Shown here: in pieces, positions 11,094 to 21,869 of the stretch | How positions within the stretch are numbered: the first letter of the stretch is position 1 | How the letters are laid out: every line of letters begins with the position of its first letter | Origin: Salvator merianae | Lineage: Eukaryota; Chordata; Lepidosauria; Squamata; Teiidae | Assembly (NCBI GenBank): GCA_003586115.2 | Contig: QVOM02000042.1 | Span: 39,956,204 to 40,020,203 of the forward strand | Direction of reading: 5' to 3' | Length of the DNA: 64,000 nucleotides | Translations under genes and position numbers: made by a program | The notes under the pieces: generated by a model | What the model saw: the letters and a program-made list of their open reading frames with translations, nothing else | What the model was told of the DNA's origin: nothing | Database searches by the model: none

Positions 11094-11295
11094 TGTTGAT
11101 ATTCACTAGTTCAATCATGTTCAGCTCTTCATGGCCCCATGGACCAAAGCACTCCATGCCCTTCTATTCTCTCCTGTCTCCCACAATTTTCCCAAGCTCA
11201 TTTTCATCTCATCTTCTGCCATTCCCTTCTTCTTTTGCCTTCAATCTTTTCTTTAATCTATTGTTAATGTTTTTGCTCCTGGACATGTTATCACT
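11094..11295 (-). mobile_element. Bov-B (RTE) 3' region, antisense
   Basis: The plus strand reads as a decayed antisense Bov-B tail: 'catgttcagctcttcatgg' then 'ccccatggaccaaagcac', 'ctgtctcccacaattttccc', 'aagctcattttcat' and 'tgccttcaatctt', matching the order of the Bov-B 3' region. No frame retained. Confidence 0.5.
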
Positions 11296-11528
11296 GTTCT
11301 GGCACCATTAGACTGTAGACTTTCGTGCTTCACCTGTGAGCCTAAACATTTGTATGATCAAAATTAAAGATATGCCCGAAAAGGTGTTTTAGGTTTTCTT
11401 TTAAATTAGAACTCAAAACCCAATAAAAAGCTTGAGTTGATTCAACAAAATGCCCAGCTGTTTCACTGGAATTCTTGAAAGTTTTCAAATATTCCAGTCA
11501 TAAGGAACAATGAAAGGGGAAATGTTAA
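11296..11528. other. Unassigned sequence
   Basis: No gene or repeat recognised. Confidence 0.3.
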
Positions 11529-11530
11529 GG

Positions 11531-11655
11531 TTGCATCCCAACATCACTTACTTATTCTGCTATATGTGGATATTCCAGAATAAAGCATGGATATTCCAGA
11601 ATATCCATTCTTTATTCTGGAATATCCAAATATTGCAGAATAAATAAGAGATCAC
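11531..11655. mobile_element. Palindromic MITE, GGCTGCATCC group, short type
   Basis: Left end GGTTGCATCCCAACATCACT, then 'tacttattctgctatatgtg' and an interior palindrome 'ttctggaatatcc'/'ggatattccagaa' repeated. The right arm 'attgcagaataaataagaga' mirrors it. Same family as 27472-27590 and 63710-63813; its right terminus is decayed. Confidence 0.65.
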
Positions 11656-12210
11656 AACACGGGTTGGGGAGCACAGCAGAATACCTGATACTTGCCCCCC
11701 ATACACAAAATAATCAGCTAATTGGGCAATTTTTAAGGTATCAGTGAAGTTTGCGGAAAACTTTAAAAATTCCTTTAAAATCTTTGGATTTCCTAACTCT
11801 TTCTTGAAAAGGTGGCATTACGCATTCTGACTTGCTGTTCAGCCTATTCTGGGAGACACCTCCAATTTTTATGAATTTTGAAATCCAAGAGAGGTTTAAA
11901 AATTCCTAAAGTGTAGGAGTGCTTTCCAGAATCACCTGAGTGGAATAGATATCAAGGCAAAGTACCTCCTCTTTACGAACTCTCCCATGAACCAATCCAC
12001 CTGTTAGACACAGCTATTTTTTTTTTCAAAAATCCATGTAAAATAATAGGAGTTGCAGGAAAAACCTTTTATATTCATTTCAAAAATCCATTCAGTCCAT
12101 CCTTGCCCTAGTGCTCCACTTTAATGCCCCAAGCTTGGTTTCAAACACCCAGCAGAAGATAAGCACACAGACACACTCACCAGAGAAGCCTTCTGGGAGA
12201 GCTTCATAGG
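11656..12210. other. Unassigned A+T-rich sequence
   Basis: No gene. No repeat that I can name. Confidence 0.3.
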
Positions 12211-12212
12211 CT

Positions 12213-12640
12213 GAATCCAAACAGGGTCAAAACCCTGTAATTATTTCACGATTATACCTGATTTGCCAGAGGTGATCACGGTGCTCCTGGAATATAGACC
12301 CAATCTACCCAGATTATTATTATTCTAGTAAAATTAGTTATCATAGCACAATATCCTGTTATTCTGTAATTGCAATTCCATCTGGATTACTGCATAAGAA
12401 GTACAGCAAAAAGTTAGGCATGAGCTGTCTCTACCTGGCAATAGTTCACATGATACTATTGGTCACTTATATGGTACAACAGGAGGGTTTAGGTCACGTG
12501 GAAAGAAAATCTTGCAGCCGTAACGTCACTCCACTGCTGTAGAAAATGCTAAAACATGGAGTATCAATCTAGACCATGAGTGATAATTCCAGATGTGCTT
12601 TATGCCGGTAAATTGATAAATTGCAGAATAAATAAGTGAT
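12213..12640. mobile_element. MITE, GGCTGCATCC group, long type
   Basis: Left end GGCTGAATCCAAACAGGGTC, followed by 'atacctgatttgccagaggt', 'gatcacggtgctcctggaat' which align with the element at 36771. Right part ends in 'gcagaataaataagtgatgt', the inverted form of the short-type left arm. The terminal bases on the right are lost. Confidence 0.55.
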
Positions 12641-13128
12641 GTCTACCTCACAGGCTTGTTGTGAGGATGTAACCAACTGGTTCAGGGACAGTGTGTTTGC
12701 TGTTTGCTCCAGCAAGTGTTCAGTGTGTCATCTGAACAACACAGAGTAGCAGTGGCAGTGGCGAAATGACCAGATTAACACAAGAGTCACACTCATTGCT
12801 GGCACTTCACTCCCAGAGAAGCCATGCTCACACTAGCATCAATCCACCAACAGAAGAGAATGCAAACCACAAAGCCTTCTGACCCACCCATCAACATAGG
12901 TTATTCAACATGAATATGACAGTATGTAGGAGTGGACTACAAGCATATTTGCCAGATTCAGGTAGGACTTCACAGGTTGTGGAAGTCAGCATAATTCAGC
13001 ATAGTAACATTCTTACACATTTTCAATCCCCACCTAAAGCCAGGTACACCCCTCCAATCCTCCAGCAGCCCTTCCTTCTCTTCGAGTCTCTTCTTCTAGC
13101 TGTTTCTGTTTCCCAGTCAGAAAGTCCC
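12641..13128. other. Unassigned sequence
   Basis: No gene. A 106-codon open frame at 12910-13230 runs into the L2 3' tail and is not credible as a gene. Confidence 0.35.
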
Positions 13129-14012
13129 TTATTTTATTTATTTATTTATTTGCATTTTTATCCCGCCCTATACCCGAAGGTCTCAAGGCAGGTAACAACA
13201 ATTAAAACAAAACAAAACAAAAACTCATAAAAGGCACGCAATAAAACAGTACTCTGAAAGTAGGGAGGGAAAGCTGTACCTTTAGCCAAAGGCAAGGGTA
13301 AATAGGTAAGTCTTTATTGCTCTCCTAAAGATGTAAAGTGAGGAAGCTTGACGCACCTCAGGGGGAAGAGTGTTTCACAGTCTGGGGGCCACCACTGAAA
13401 AGGCCCTACCCCAGGTGCCCACCCCTTTAGCTGTTGAAGGTAGTGGTACAACCAGGAGGGGCTCATCTGCAGATCTTAAGGCACAGGCAGGCTGATATAG
13501 GAGAAGACGCTCCTTTAGGTATTTGGGGCCCAAGCCATTTAGGGCCTTATAGGTTAAGGTTAACACCTTGAATTGGGCTTGGTAGCGAATTGGCAGCCCG
13601 TGCAGCTCTTTTAAGACCGGCATGATATGCATCCGGCCAGCTGTTCCAGTCAGCAGTCTTGCTGCTGCATTCTGCACCAGTTGCAGCTTCCGAACCGTCT
13701 TCAAGAACAGCCCCATGTAAAGCACGTTACAGTAATCCAATCTGGAAGTTACCAAAGCACGGATTACTGTGACCAGATTATCTCTGTCCAGAAGGGGTCG
13801 TAGTTGGTGAATCAGCTGTAGCCAGAGGTATGCATTCTTGGCCACCGCCTCCACCTGAGTTTCAAGGGTAAGCATAGAGTCCAAGAGTACACCCAGATTC
13901 CGCACCTGTCCTTTCCAGGGCAAAGCAACCCCATCAAAGGTCAGGTGCCTTCTAACTTCATGGACCCAAGACCCTCTGACACACAGTACCTCCATCTTGT
14001 CTGGATTCATCT
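13129..14012 (-). mobile_element. L2-type LINE, 5'-truncated, copy A
   Basis: The 3' end is the plus-strand (TTTA)n tract at 13131-13152 followed by 'tgcatttttatcccgcccta'. The minus strand then codes, with few breaks, the C-terminal half of L2 ORF2: NPDKMEVL, NLGVLLDSMLTLETQVEAV, TSRLDYCNVLYMG, QLVQNAAARLLTGTAGRMH, KALNGLGPKYLKERL and FSVVAPRL. These are the thumb and C-terminal segments; the catalytic YADD region is not included. Truncated near 14012. The open frame continues spuriously upstream to 14157. Confidence 0.85.
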
Positions 14013-14295
14013 TATCTCCTCCACCTGGGAATCTGCCAGTCACCTTGTAACTTCTCCAACATTCCTTCAACTTCACAAAGCAGAGCAAAGCAAAGCAAAC
14101 TTGTGCAAGGATGTAATGAAATATAGGAATAAACATCAAGGATGCACATTTATACATGAATATTATGATATCTATAGGAATGGACTACAAGCATATATGC
14201 ATGACTAATTTCATGGCAGCAAAACAACAAAGCTGACTGATACGGACCCAGTCACTGTCACTGAAGGTGTGAGGTGAGAAGCATGAGGACACTAT
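14013..14295. other. Unassigned sequence
   Basis: Fewer than 300 bases between the L2 and the nested MITE; nothing recognised. Confidence 0.3.
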
Positions 14296-15381
14296 GGGCC
14301 TGTTCGCACTTAGCAAGAGGAACATTCCATGACACTCACTAGTACGGAGCATTCGCACCTGCAAACGGCTCCAGCTGACTTGAAACCTACTGAAGCCCAT
14401 CTAATGCTCACCTGAAGCTGAATAGCACTGGTCAAGAAAATTGTAGTCTGGACGCTGACTTGCATGATCAGGTGCAGATCAGGAAAGGTGCATTCACACC
14501 ACTTCTTGGTGTGGAATGGCGGCAGGGTGGGGACTGCGTGGCCGCACAGGCGCCATCAGACAGTTCGGACTCAGGTTCAGACTTTGGGGTCCGGAATTTG
14601 GCAGCCGTTTCAGACCCAGCTCCTCTGGGTTTGAACACAACTGCCTAACTAGTGCATTCCCATTCACATGGGACCTTTTCGCACTTAGCGAGTGGAACGT
14701 TCCTGTCCATTCGCTGGAACGGAGCGTTCGCACTGCCACGGGCGCGCGCCTCACCCGATCCGAACCACATCGTACCCGAACCGAACCCGATGCTGGGTAA
14801 GGCTAGACAAGTAAAAGCTTGTCTTCATTCCGACCTGCGCAATGGAGCGAAGATCGGGCACGGTGCTTTTGCACTCCCGTCCGCGTTTGAAATGGTGGCC
14901 GGGCGTGGCTGGCGCAGCTGCGCATGCATGGTCCAAAGCTTCGTACCCCGGTCCGATGCTGCGTACCCCGGTCCGCTGCTTCGTGCCCGGGATAGCCCTT
15001 TGGACATGGCAGCCTAGCTGCCGTTACGAAGCCGGCTCCATAAGGAGCCCTCTGGTTATGAAGCGGAGCTCGATGGTACGAAGTGCGGTACCAAACTAGT
15101 GGCTGCCATTCGCACTGTTCCCTCTGCTGGTCGGCTTCGGGTCCATTCCTCTGGCTGGGAGTGCAAATGGCAGCCAGCGTTCTGCAACCCCTCTGGTCCG
15201 AAGCCAGCTTCTGGGAACGGACTATGGAGCTCAGTGCGAAAAGGCCCATTGCTCCCCCTGCTGTTCAGCTCGCAAACTGTTCCATTGCTGACAAGTGCGA
15301 ATACTCATCACCGTACCTGATCTTAGCCGGTCCCAAACCTGCTAATTAGAACATTATACTGTTATAAGTGCGAAGAGGGCC
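14296..15381. mobile_element. Outer MITE, GGGCC…GCACTT ends, carrying a nested MITE
   Basis: Ends: left GGGCCTGTTCGCACTTAGC, right (inverted) GGCCCTCTTCGCACTTATA. Flanked by TAT on both sides (14293-14295, 15382-15384), a possible 3-bp target duplication. Its first 70 bases align with the start of the inner element at 14670, so the two are relatives of one family. No coding sequence recognised. Confidence 0.65.
14670..15246. mobile_element. Inner MITE, CpG-rich, nested in the outer one
   Basis: Left end GGGACCTTTTCGCACTTAGC, right end inverted GGCCTTTTCGCACTGAGC; CAT on both sides (14667-14669, 15247-15249). Very CpG-dense, with a short internal tandem 'cgtaccccggtccg' at about 14942-14978. 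The CpGs have not decayed, which suggests a young insertion. Overlapping open frames on both strands (to 148 codons) follow from G+C richness, not from a gene. Confidence 0.65.
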
Positions 15382-15389
15382 TATATGTG

Positions 15390-16365
15390 CCTCACCACTG
15401 GGTCAGAAACAAGTGGTACTCCTGCCAATAAAGTGCCGTAATCCCATCATGGGAATATAGTCACAGTCAAGACATCTTGCACACTTCCAGTCAAAACCCT
15501 GGAAGTCCAACCATTCTTCACAAGCATGAAGTTTTAATTTTTAAAGCCCCACTTGCACGTCAGCACAAATGTGACTTGAATAGAAGCACCACTGGACGAA
15601 CTGTGCCCTTGGTCAGGAAGTCCATCTCTTTCATTGATACGTCTACATCTTTCAGAAGTTGCTTCACGGTGCTTCCTTCGAGAGTGTTCTGGCTTTTATG
15701 TGCATGTATGTATTAGCAAATGAAAAACGGCACACCACTGTCCCATTTCAACCTTGGTGTGCTTTCTAGTTGGCCCTAATAAATGCTCGATGTAACACCA
15801 AACTACAAGTAATAAAAATTCAGTTCTATCTGTGTAGTTTTCTCCACCACCAATTTCTTGTGTTTTTTCCTCCTATTGTTTTATACTCCTTCTAATTTTA
15901 AAGTTTATTTTCAATCCCCATTTTCAGGCCCATGTTCCCTAATCACAGCAGGATCCCCAAGACAATTAAAGTTACCAACACTTTTGTGTGGTCAGAAGTT
16001 GAACTCTAAACCCTCAGGCCTCACCAAGCCCCGAGGTATGCTGGAATTCATAATAACCCTTGGTTTGTTTTTGCCTTATTACTTAATTAATCCAGCTGCT
16101 CCAGACTTGCATTACTGGATATTAAAACAACTTGTCAATCTGTAATTGCTTACCTCCTTCCTTCGCTTTTTATCTAATTCAGTTGTGTTATATTAAGTCA
16201 TTCTCTTCCCTGAACTCAGTCTCTTTGTTTCATTAACTTCTAATAGAAATGCATTTGATAAAATGACTCACAGTGAAAATACAATCTGACCAGCATGGAC
16301 AGAGAGGTCTGTATTTATGAAATCCGACATATACTTGTGAACTGAACTCAAACACAGTCATGAAA
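15390..16365. other. Unassigned sequence
   Basis: No gene or nameable repeat. Confidence 0.3.
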
Positions 16366-16369
16366 CAGT

Positions 16370-16816
16370 GGGCCTGTTCATAGACATTGCAACAGACCTC
16401 ACAGTGCGGACACCATCTGCACTGCGACTCCGTAGAACAGACCGGCAGCAGGGTACCAACATTCATAGTGTGAATGCTGACATCCTGCTGACGACCTGCA
16501 TCATGATAGTGGCTGGGAAGCTTTCAACCACTGCCATGGCAACCAGCAATGCTGCGCAACGGTACAGCCGCAGGCACGGCTGCCCTGTGTGACGGCACAG
16601 GCACAGCCGTGCCACTCTGCATTTGCGAAATGTGGAAGCACTTGACTAGTGACCGTTCCTCATGCTCACTACTGTCAAGTGCAAAAAGGCCCCATGGCTG
16701 GACTGCTCAGAGGAAGCTTGTGACATCTTCTGGTGAGCTGCTGCAGCTCTCCAGTGCAGATGGAGCAATTCAGGCAGCATCTTGGAACACTCCATCGCAC
16801 AAGTGTGAACAGGCCC
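16370..16816. mobile_element. MITE, GGGCC group
   Basis: Left end GGGCCTGTTCATAGACATTG, right end inverted GGGCCTGTTCACACTTGTGC. Interior has 'cactgcgactccgta' and 'gccatggcaaccagcaatg', shared with the G+C-rich repeats at 21000 and 32280. A further inverted end 'aagtgcaaaaaggcccc' at 16678-16695 suggests another nested or overlapping element. No matching target duplication found. Confidence 0.55.
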
Positions 16817-16819
16817 TAT

Positions 16820-17795
16820 AATTCAAATGGCTTATACGAGATCTGGGAACCTCCCACCCCTTCCTCACACAAAGTCCACTTTAAATTCTCTGAGGTTACC
16901 CCTTTGGTGGCCCCTTTATCAGTGGGTGGGGGATGCTTGAATCACCTCCCCATCACCCTGACAACTCTTTGGCCAGGACTTCAAACCACAAGACAAATAC
17001 ACAACCCCCCCTCAGTATGACTTCAGGTCCCTTGCTGGTCTTCCTTGTGAATAAGTTTTTGCAAGTAGCATTCTTCTCACACAGATGGTCCAGGAGCACA
17101 GCAGGGTGGAGTGAGGCTTCAGACAAGCTAAGTTGGTTTCATCCAGTGCTGTTTGATCGGTCCTGACCTTTTCCTTCCCCAACCTCAGTTCCGATGAAGA
17201 TCATCCCTACCATCATCATCATCATCATTCATGCAACAAGTAACATTAACAACATTAAAATGTTCCCCCTTAAGGCAATAAGATGGGGTTTTTTTTTCCA
17301 AATATTATTAGCAACATGGGGGTGATTACTCCCAGCATCCAATGAATGTTACCCTCAACTCTGGAATTTATGTTTACAAAAAAAATGGAGAAGACTGATC
17401 ATGTAATAAAAGTAGCATCTAATTTGATGCTTCCTATCCTGCCCCACCCCCTGGAAAATGCAGCTATACAGGAATCCAATATGAATTAGTACTTTGTAGG
17501 TATGGAGGAGAGGGGTGAATCATTAATTTGTTTTCCGTTAACTTTACTACATTCAAAGACCCATATAGGCCCATTAATCTTGCACCATTTTCCTGCTAGA
17601 AACAGTCATACATAGATGGTCCCGAATATACTGTTTCCTGCAAATTGCATACTCAGGAGCAAATGGCAGTCATTTCTCACATCTTCCTGTAAGCTAAATA
17701 ATCCTGATCTGGATCCATTATATATTGCAGTTGTTCAAAGTTGGCTTAACCCTCATTTGCACAAGCTAAAAAAACGCAATTTATGGATGCTGAAG
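16820..17795. other. Unassigned sequence
   Basis: No gene. Contains the ATC tract listed separately. Confidence 0.3.
17210..17228. repeat. (ATC)n microsatellite
   Basis: Six ATC units. Confidence 0.85.
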
Positions 17796-17797
17796 TT

Positions 17798-17885
17798 TAT
17801 TCGTTTATTTATTTATTTTTTTCATATCCCACCCTTCACCTGAAGGTCCCAGGGCAAGTCACAACAATAGAAATATAAAGACCAT
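17798..17885 (-). mobile_element. L2/SINE 3' tail, antisense
   Basis: (TTTA)n then 'catatcccacccttcacctg', 'aaggtcccagggcaagtcac', 'aacaat', the same 3' tail that ends the L2 copies at 13129, 46372 and 60690. Too short to say whether a LINE or a SINE that uses the tail. Confidence 0.6.
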
Positions 17886-18479
17886 AAAACAGTGTAAAAC
17901 ATACATTAAACTATAACCCACCCATATTCAAAACACTCAGGAAGCTAAGCATCAAAATTGCTTTGTATCCCACTTGCTCTTTATTCCTGTAGCCAAACCA
18001 TGTACGTCTTTGGCCTCATTTCCACAGAGGCCGGCAATACTAATGAGGGTTAATGTAATTTGTAGTGTGCTGTTTTCCATAACAAAGAAAGTGGCAAGAT
18101 ACGCACAGGCTGCAGGAGGACTGGAAGCAGAGAGCATCTGGGTCAGAGTCCTAGCCTTGGTACAGGAACAAGGAGACAGTCCATCTGCTAGGCCTGTATG
18201 TCCTCACCTGTGCAAATCTGAGGCCAGGGAACAAAGTTCCCTAGCTTCTAAATTTCCAGTCAGACCCTTGATGGGAAATGGGTCCAGATATTGGCCACTG
18301 TCTGCACTTCATGTAATGGGCGGTAGGAGTGGAGGTAGGTTGTTCAAGTGGCTGTGGTCCTCCACCCATGGTCACAGGAGCAAACAAGCTCATGCTCTGT
18401 TTTGCTCCTGAGTGCTGAATGGGTACAGTTGAAGAGCAGTCACCATGGTTCCAGTGCTCTTTGGGTACAGCTCAACATG
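17886..18479. other. Unassigned sequence
   Basis: A 145-codon open frame (17974-18411, plus) lacks any recognisable domain; not accepted as a gene. Confidence 0.3.
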
Positions 18480-18640
18480 TTTCAGTTTCATCCAAGAACA
18501 CATGTAAGAGTGGGGCCACCACTCTCTCCAGAACCTTGCCCACAAAATAGTGGTCACTGGAATAAAACTCTGGATGACATGGTGATAGTTGGACTAAAAC
18601 TCTGGGTTAAGGTGTTTTATTGTGTAGAATTTGCAATCTG
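18480..18640 (-). mobile_element. L2-like remnant, antisense
   Basis: 'ctctccagaaccttgcccac' (complement of the …GKVLE… codons) lies about 15 bases before 'tagtggtcactggaataaaa'; matches the antisense RT region also seen at about 9050-9120. Strongly decayed. Confidence 0.35.
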
Positions 18641-18807
18641 ACCTTCTTTATAAAGTCTAGGAAAAATAACAAAAAAGCCACAGTCAGATACAACAGAAAA
18701 ATGAGGTCCCAGGACATTTTCAGTTTTGACAGCCCAGACAGACAAATGCATTTCCATTTTTTTCCAGAATGAAATGGCCAAATCTGGACTATTTTGCAGC
18801 CAGACTA

Positions 18808-19290
18808 TGGGTCTGTTTGCACTTTCTGGCCTGGTATGGTATAATAATACCATACCAGGCCAGTAAAGTTGGAGTGCAATGGCGGCTGTTTGCACTACAA
18901 GTGCTGAAGTAGCCCTGTACGTGGCCAGCAGAGCTCCTAGTGTGAATGGCCAGCCCGGATCACCAAGGCAACATCTGAACTGGCATCTGGTGAGTGGCTG
19001 GACATTGTCATGGTGATCTGGACACTGTGAATGACTGTGCAGCCACAGTCACACAGCCACACTCCCTTGCTGCGTTGTACTGAAAGAGGACGTGGATCTG
19101 CCATCCAGGAGTGATCCAGCCACTCCTGGTCAGCCTGTCAGGACTGCTTTTTAGCAGTCCACGGGCTAACCAGGAGCACTTTTTAGCAGTCCACAGCTGG
19201 ATCATTCCAGGGAGGACTGCAGCAACTTCAGGTGAGTTGCATAGTGCCCAGATGTGGACAGAGCAATCCAGAGAGTGGCCTGGATCGCTT
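18808..19290. mobile_element. MITE with internal hairpin, second copy of the 6636 type
   Basis: Left end GGGTCTGTTTGCACTTTCTG, then a perfect palindrome CTGGCCTGGTATGGTAT / ATACCATACCAGGCCAG at 18826-18863, then a G+C-rich interior that resembles 6700-6970. Within it 'ctttttagcagtccac' is repeated at 19146 and 19177. Right end uncertain. Confidence 0.55.
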
Positions 19291-20524
19291 CCTCTGCCCA
19301 CCCACATCATGCCCCAAGTAGTCTCGTTTTTACCAGAACTGAAGCCATGGAGAACAGCAAGATGTCCTCAGTGAGGATTATTTCCTTAAAATTGTGAACT
19401 GTCATTTTGTGATCTCAGTATGCCCGGCAGCCTGAAGAGGACTTTTGGGTTCTGGTTTGGCCATGGCCAAAATGTTGTCAGCAAAGCCCACTAACAATCC
19501 AGTGTAAAGTTATGCAGCATGCAAGGCAGTGTATGCAAACTTTATTTCTTTCCATTTTTATCCCTCTGATATTTTTGGCTTTGACAATTGGATATGTGGA
19601 CTGATATTTTAGAAATAATGGGACAACCCCATCTGGTCTTAGACGACAGGATCTCCAATACTTACATAAGAATCTGCTTATTAATATGGAGTGCGGTTAT
19701 GTGAACAAACGCAGCGCCCTGTATTCCCGAATCTTAGTGCAGAATGCCACAAGACTGCCTAAAAGCAAAAAATCTCAATTCCCTGTGAATAGTGATACTG
19801 ATTTTGACAATTGTTAACATAGGTCCTTGGTGTAATAGCATTTGTTCTGTTGCCTCTTACAACAGTTAAGAAACATAGCTCTTAACAAATACATTTCAAG
19901 CGCAGAAGGAAAAGCAAAATGTATTTATCCAAGGCCAATTTCTGTCCACAATACCTAAAGGCAAAAATATAACATGAAATCTGTACATGGATTGTTGTGG
20001 CAAAATATTAGATGCCTTACCCATCTTAGATTTTTCAATGTGACCAAATAACCTCTTCAACTTAGATAATTCAAAACCCAAGCCTTAAAAAAAAAAAGGC
20101 TCCTCTACAATTTCCTTCCCATTATCCTGCCTACCATCAGAGTGTGTTAAAGATCTTTAGCCACAGTAGTTACTGGCATGTGTTCAATAAAGAAGCATGT
20201 AAAAATGTGTTTATAAAGAAGCATGCACATATAACCATCAGTCATATTCAGCTTCCTGTTTTAATGTTATAATAGTAATTTCTCATCTGTCATTTGCTGG
20301 CCACACCAGGGTTGAGAGTTTGATGGAATATATCCAGGGTTGAATATATATTTCTATTCTGGGTGGCTTTGCAGATATTTCTTTGTAGAAAGAAAATTTC
20401 TCCTAGGAACTGTAGAAGAGAAATTATTATGGGTTTTAGTTTTTCAGCAGGAAAAATGAGTGTTTTTGAGGTGATTCATCCATTTTCATTTCCTCTAAGA
20501 AATCTTATATGAGCCCTTTTCTTG
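19291..20524. other. Unassigned intergenic sequence
   Basis: No gene. A+T-rich, short open frames only. Confidence 0.35.
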
Positions 20525-20525
20525 G

Positions 20526-20975
20526 ATGGTGATAGTCACGGGCCAGCAGATTGGCTGTCTTTGTGATCCAATGACTGGTTCAGGAAGTCAGCCATTTTCC
20601 AGTCAGTCCTACCATTGGACCAGGAATCAGCCATTTTCTACCTATCATTCAATCATTCCAGGCAGAAAACAGCCAAGCTATGTCATCCCTTTCATCACTG
20701 TCTCACCTGACAGTGGTAGAGGACGTGCACAAGGATAAAAAAACCTCCATCCCCATGCTTTGCCAAGGTCTACCAGTTTGGTGCCTTCAAGGATAGATTT
20801 CCCACCTCAGATGCTGGCTTCAGGCCCAATGGGATAGCAATATATGGCCACCACACCCCAAGAGCCCATACTGGGTGGCGTTTTTTGGCCTTCTGAATGT
20901 AGCCATGGCTTTCTCCTGTATAAATAAATCCTATTTCAGCTGCTGAGTAGCTGCTGGAAAAAAAACTTTTTTATT
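20526..20975 (+). mobile_element. Possible solo LTR
   Basis: Contains two imperfect direct repeats of about 55 bp around 'tcagccattttc' (about 20565-20640), as in retroviral enhancers, and a 3' 'tgtataaataaatcctattt' with AATAAA near 20922. No primer site, internal region or target duplication found, so this is a weak call. Confidence 0.3.
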
Positions 20976-20999
20976 TACTTACACCATCTATTCTGCTGG

Positions 21000-21315
21000 T
21001 TCTGTTTAACAACGGCCACAAGAGGTATAGGCTCAAACATTCCAAGGTGGAACAGTCCCCGTGGTGCAGCAGCCATCCGCACTGTGAGGGCTGGAACAGC
21101 CCAGAAATGGGCTTCCAGCATTCACAGTGCAAATGCCACCTGTCTGCCATGACAACAGCCGTAAAAATGTCCGAATGCTGCCATGGCAACCAGGGACTCG
21201 GTACACAATTAGGCAGCCACAGCACACCACAACCTGCAGCATTCTCACCAGGATGTAGGTGCAAACACTGCATACTGAGAGCAGTCCAGCTGCTCCCAGT
21301 CCAGCTGTGGACAAT
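21000..21315. repeat. G+C-rich dispersed repeat related to the MITEs
   Basis: Shares 'gcagccatccgcactg', 'ctggaacagcccag', 'ttcacagtgcaaatgcc' and 'gccatggcaacca' with 32280-32500 and, more weakly, with 16370-16816. Likely a non-autonomous DNA element; ends not resolved. Confidence 0.5.
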
Positions 21316-21329
21316 GATACTTGTTCCTA

Positions 21330-21805
21330 CTTTATATCCATCAGGTAATTTGCATAGGCAAATTACTACACAAAAAGGGGATACACACAGTCTACAAACC
21401 GACTACAAAAATTGGCCAAATGCTGAGATCAACCCACTTCCTACTCCAAGCATTTACAAAATCCCATGTGAATGTAGTAAGGTTTATGTAGGAATGACCA
21501 TCTGCACTATAGAAAAAAAGAATATGAGAACATGAGAGACACGTACGTGTCACACAAACAGACAAGTCCACGTAGCAGAACACGCATGGTCTGAAAAGCA
21601 TAAGATCCTCTTTGAAGAAACAGAAACTATAGTCAGAGCCAAGGGATTCCATGAATTAACTACCAGGGAGGCCGTTGAAATAAAAAATCACCCTCATAAT
21701 TTTAACAGAGAACAAGGACTGGCTATGTCCAAAAGCTTAGGTTCTCAGAAGAACTATAGAACATGGCACAACAGCCCCAGAACTACTACAAATGAGAATG
21801 CTTAA
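21330..21805 (+). pseudogene. Penelope-like element, GIY-YIG endonuclease fragment
   Basis: Three frames together give the C-terminal endonuclease of a Penelope-like retroelement. SIYKIPCECSKVYVGMT (about 21451-21500) is the GIY-YIG core with the cysteines typical of this group. EHERHVRVTQTDKS follows at about 21530, then VAEHAWSEKHKILFEETE and REAVEIKNHPHNFNREQG up to about 21720. There are at least two frameshifts and one in-frame stop. The reverse transcriptase is absent. 5'-truncated and dead. Confidence 0.8.
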
Positions 21806-21865
21806 GGCTGTCTTCAACATCAGGTTTGACCACCAAGGCTGTCTTCAACATCAGGTTTGACCACA
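21804..21865. repeat. 31-bp tandem duplication
   Basis: 'aaggctgtcttcaacatcag' plus 'gtttgaccac' occurs twice, at 21804 and 21835, directly after the Penelope coding remnant. Penelope elements often carry tandem ends, but this may be a local duplication. Confidence 0.85.
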
Positions 21866-21869
21866 ACCT

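Noticed and set aside
14803..15249. 148-codon minus-strand frame and several overlapping ones
   Set aside because: All lie in the CpG-dense inner MITE; overlapping frames on both strands with no domain.
15358..15384. 8-bp duplications around the outer GGGCC MITE
   Set aside because: Flanks do not match over 8 bases; only TAT is shared, so a hAT assignment was not made.
17974..18411. 145-codon plus-strand frame
   Set aside because: No domain, no splice context, neighbouring sequence is repeat-derived.
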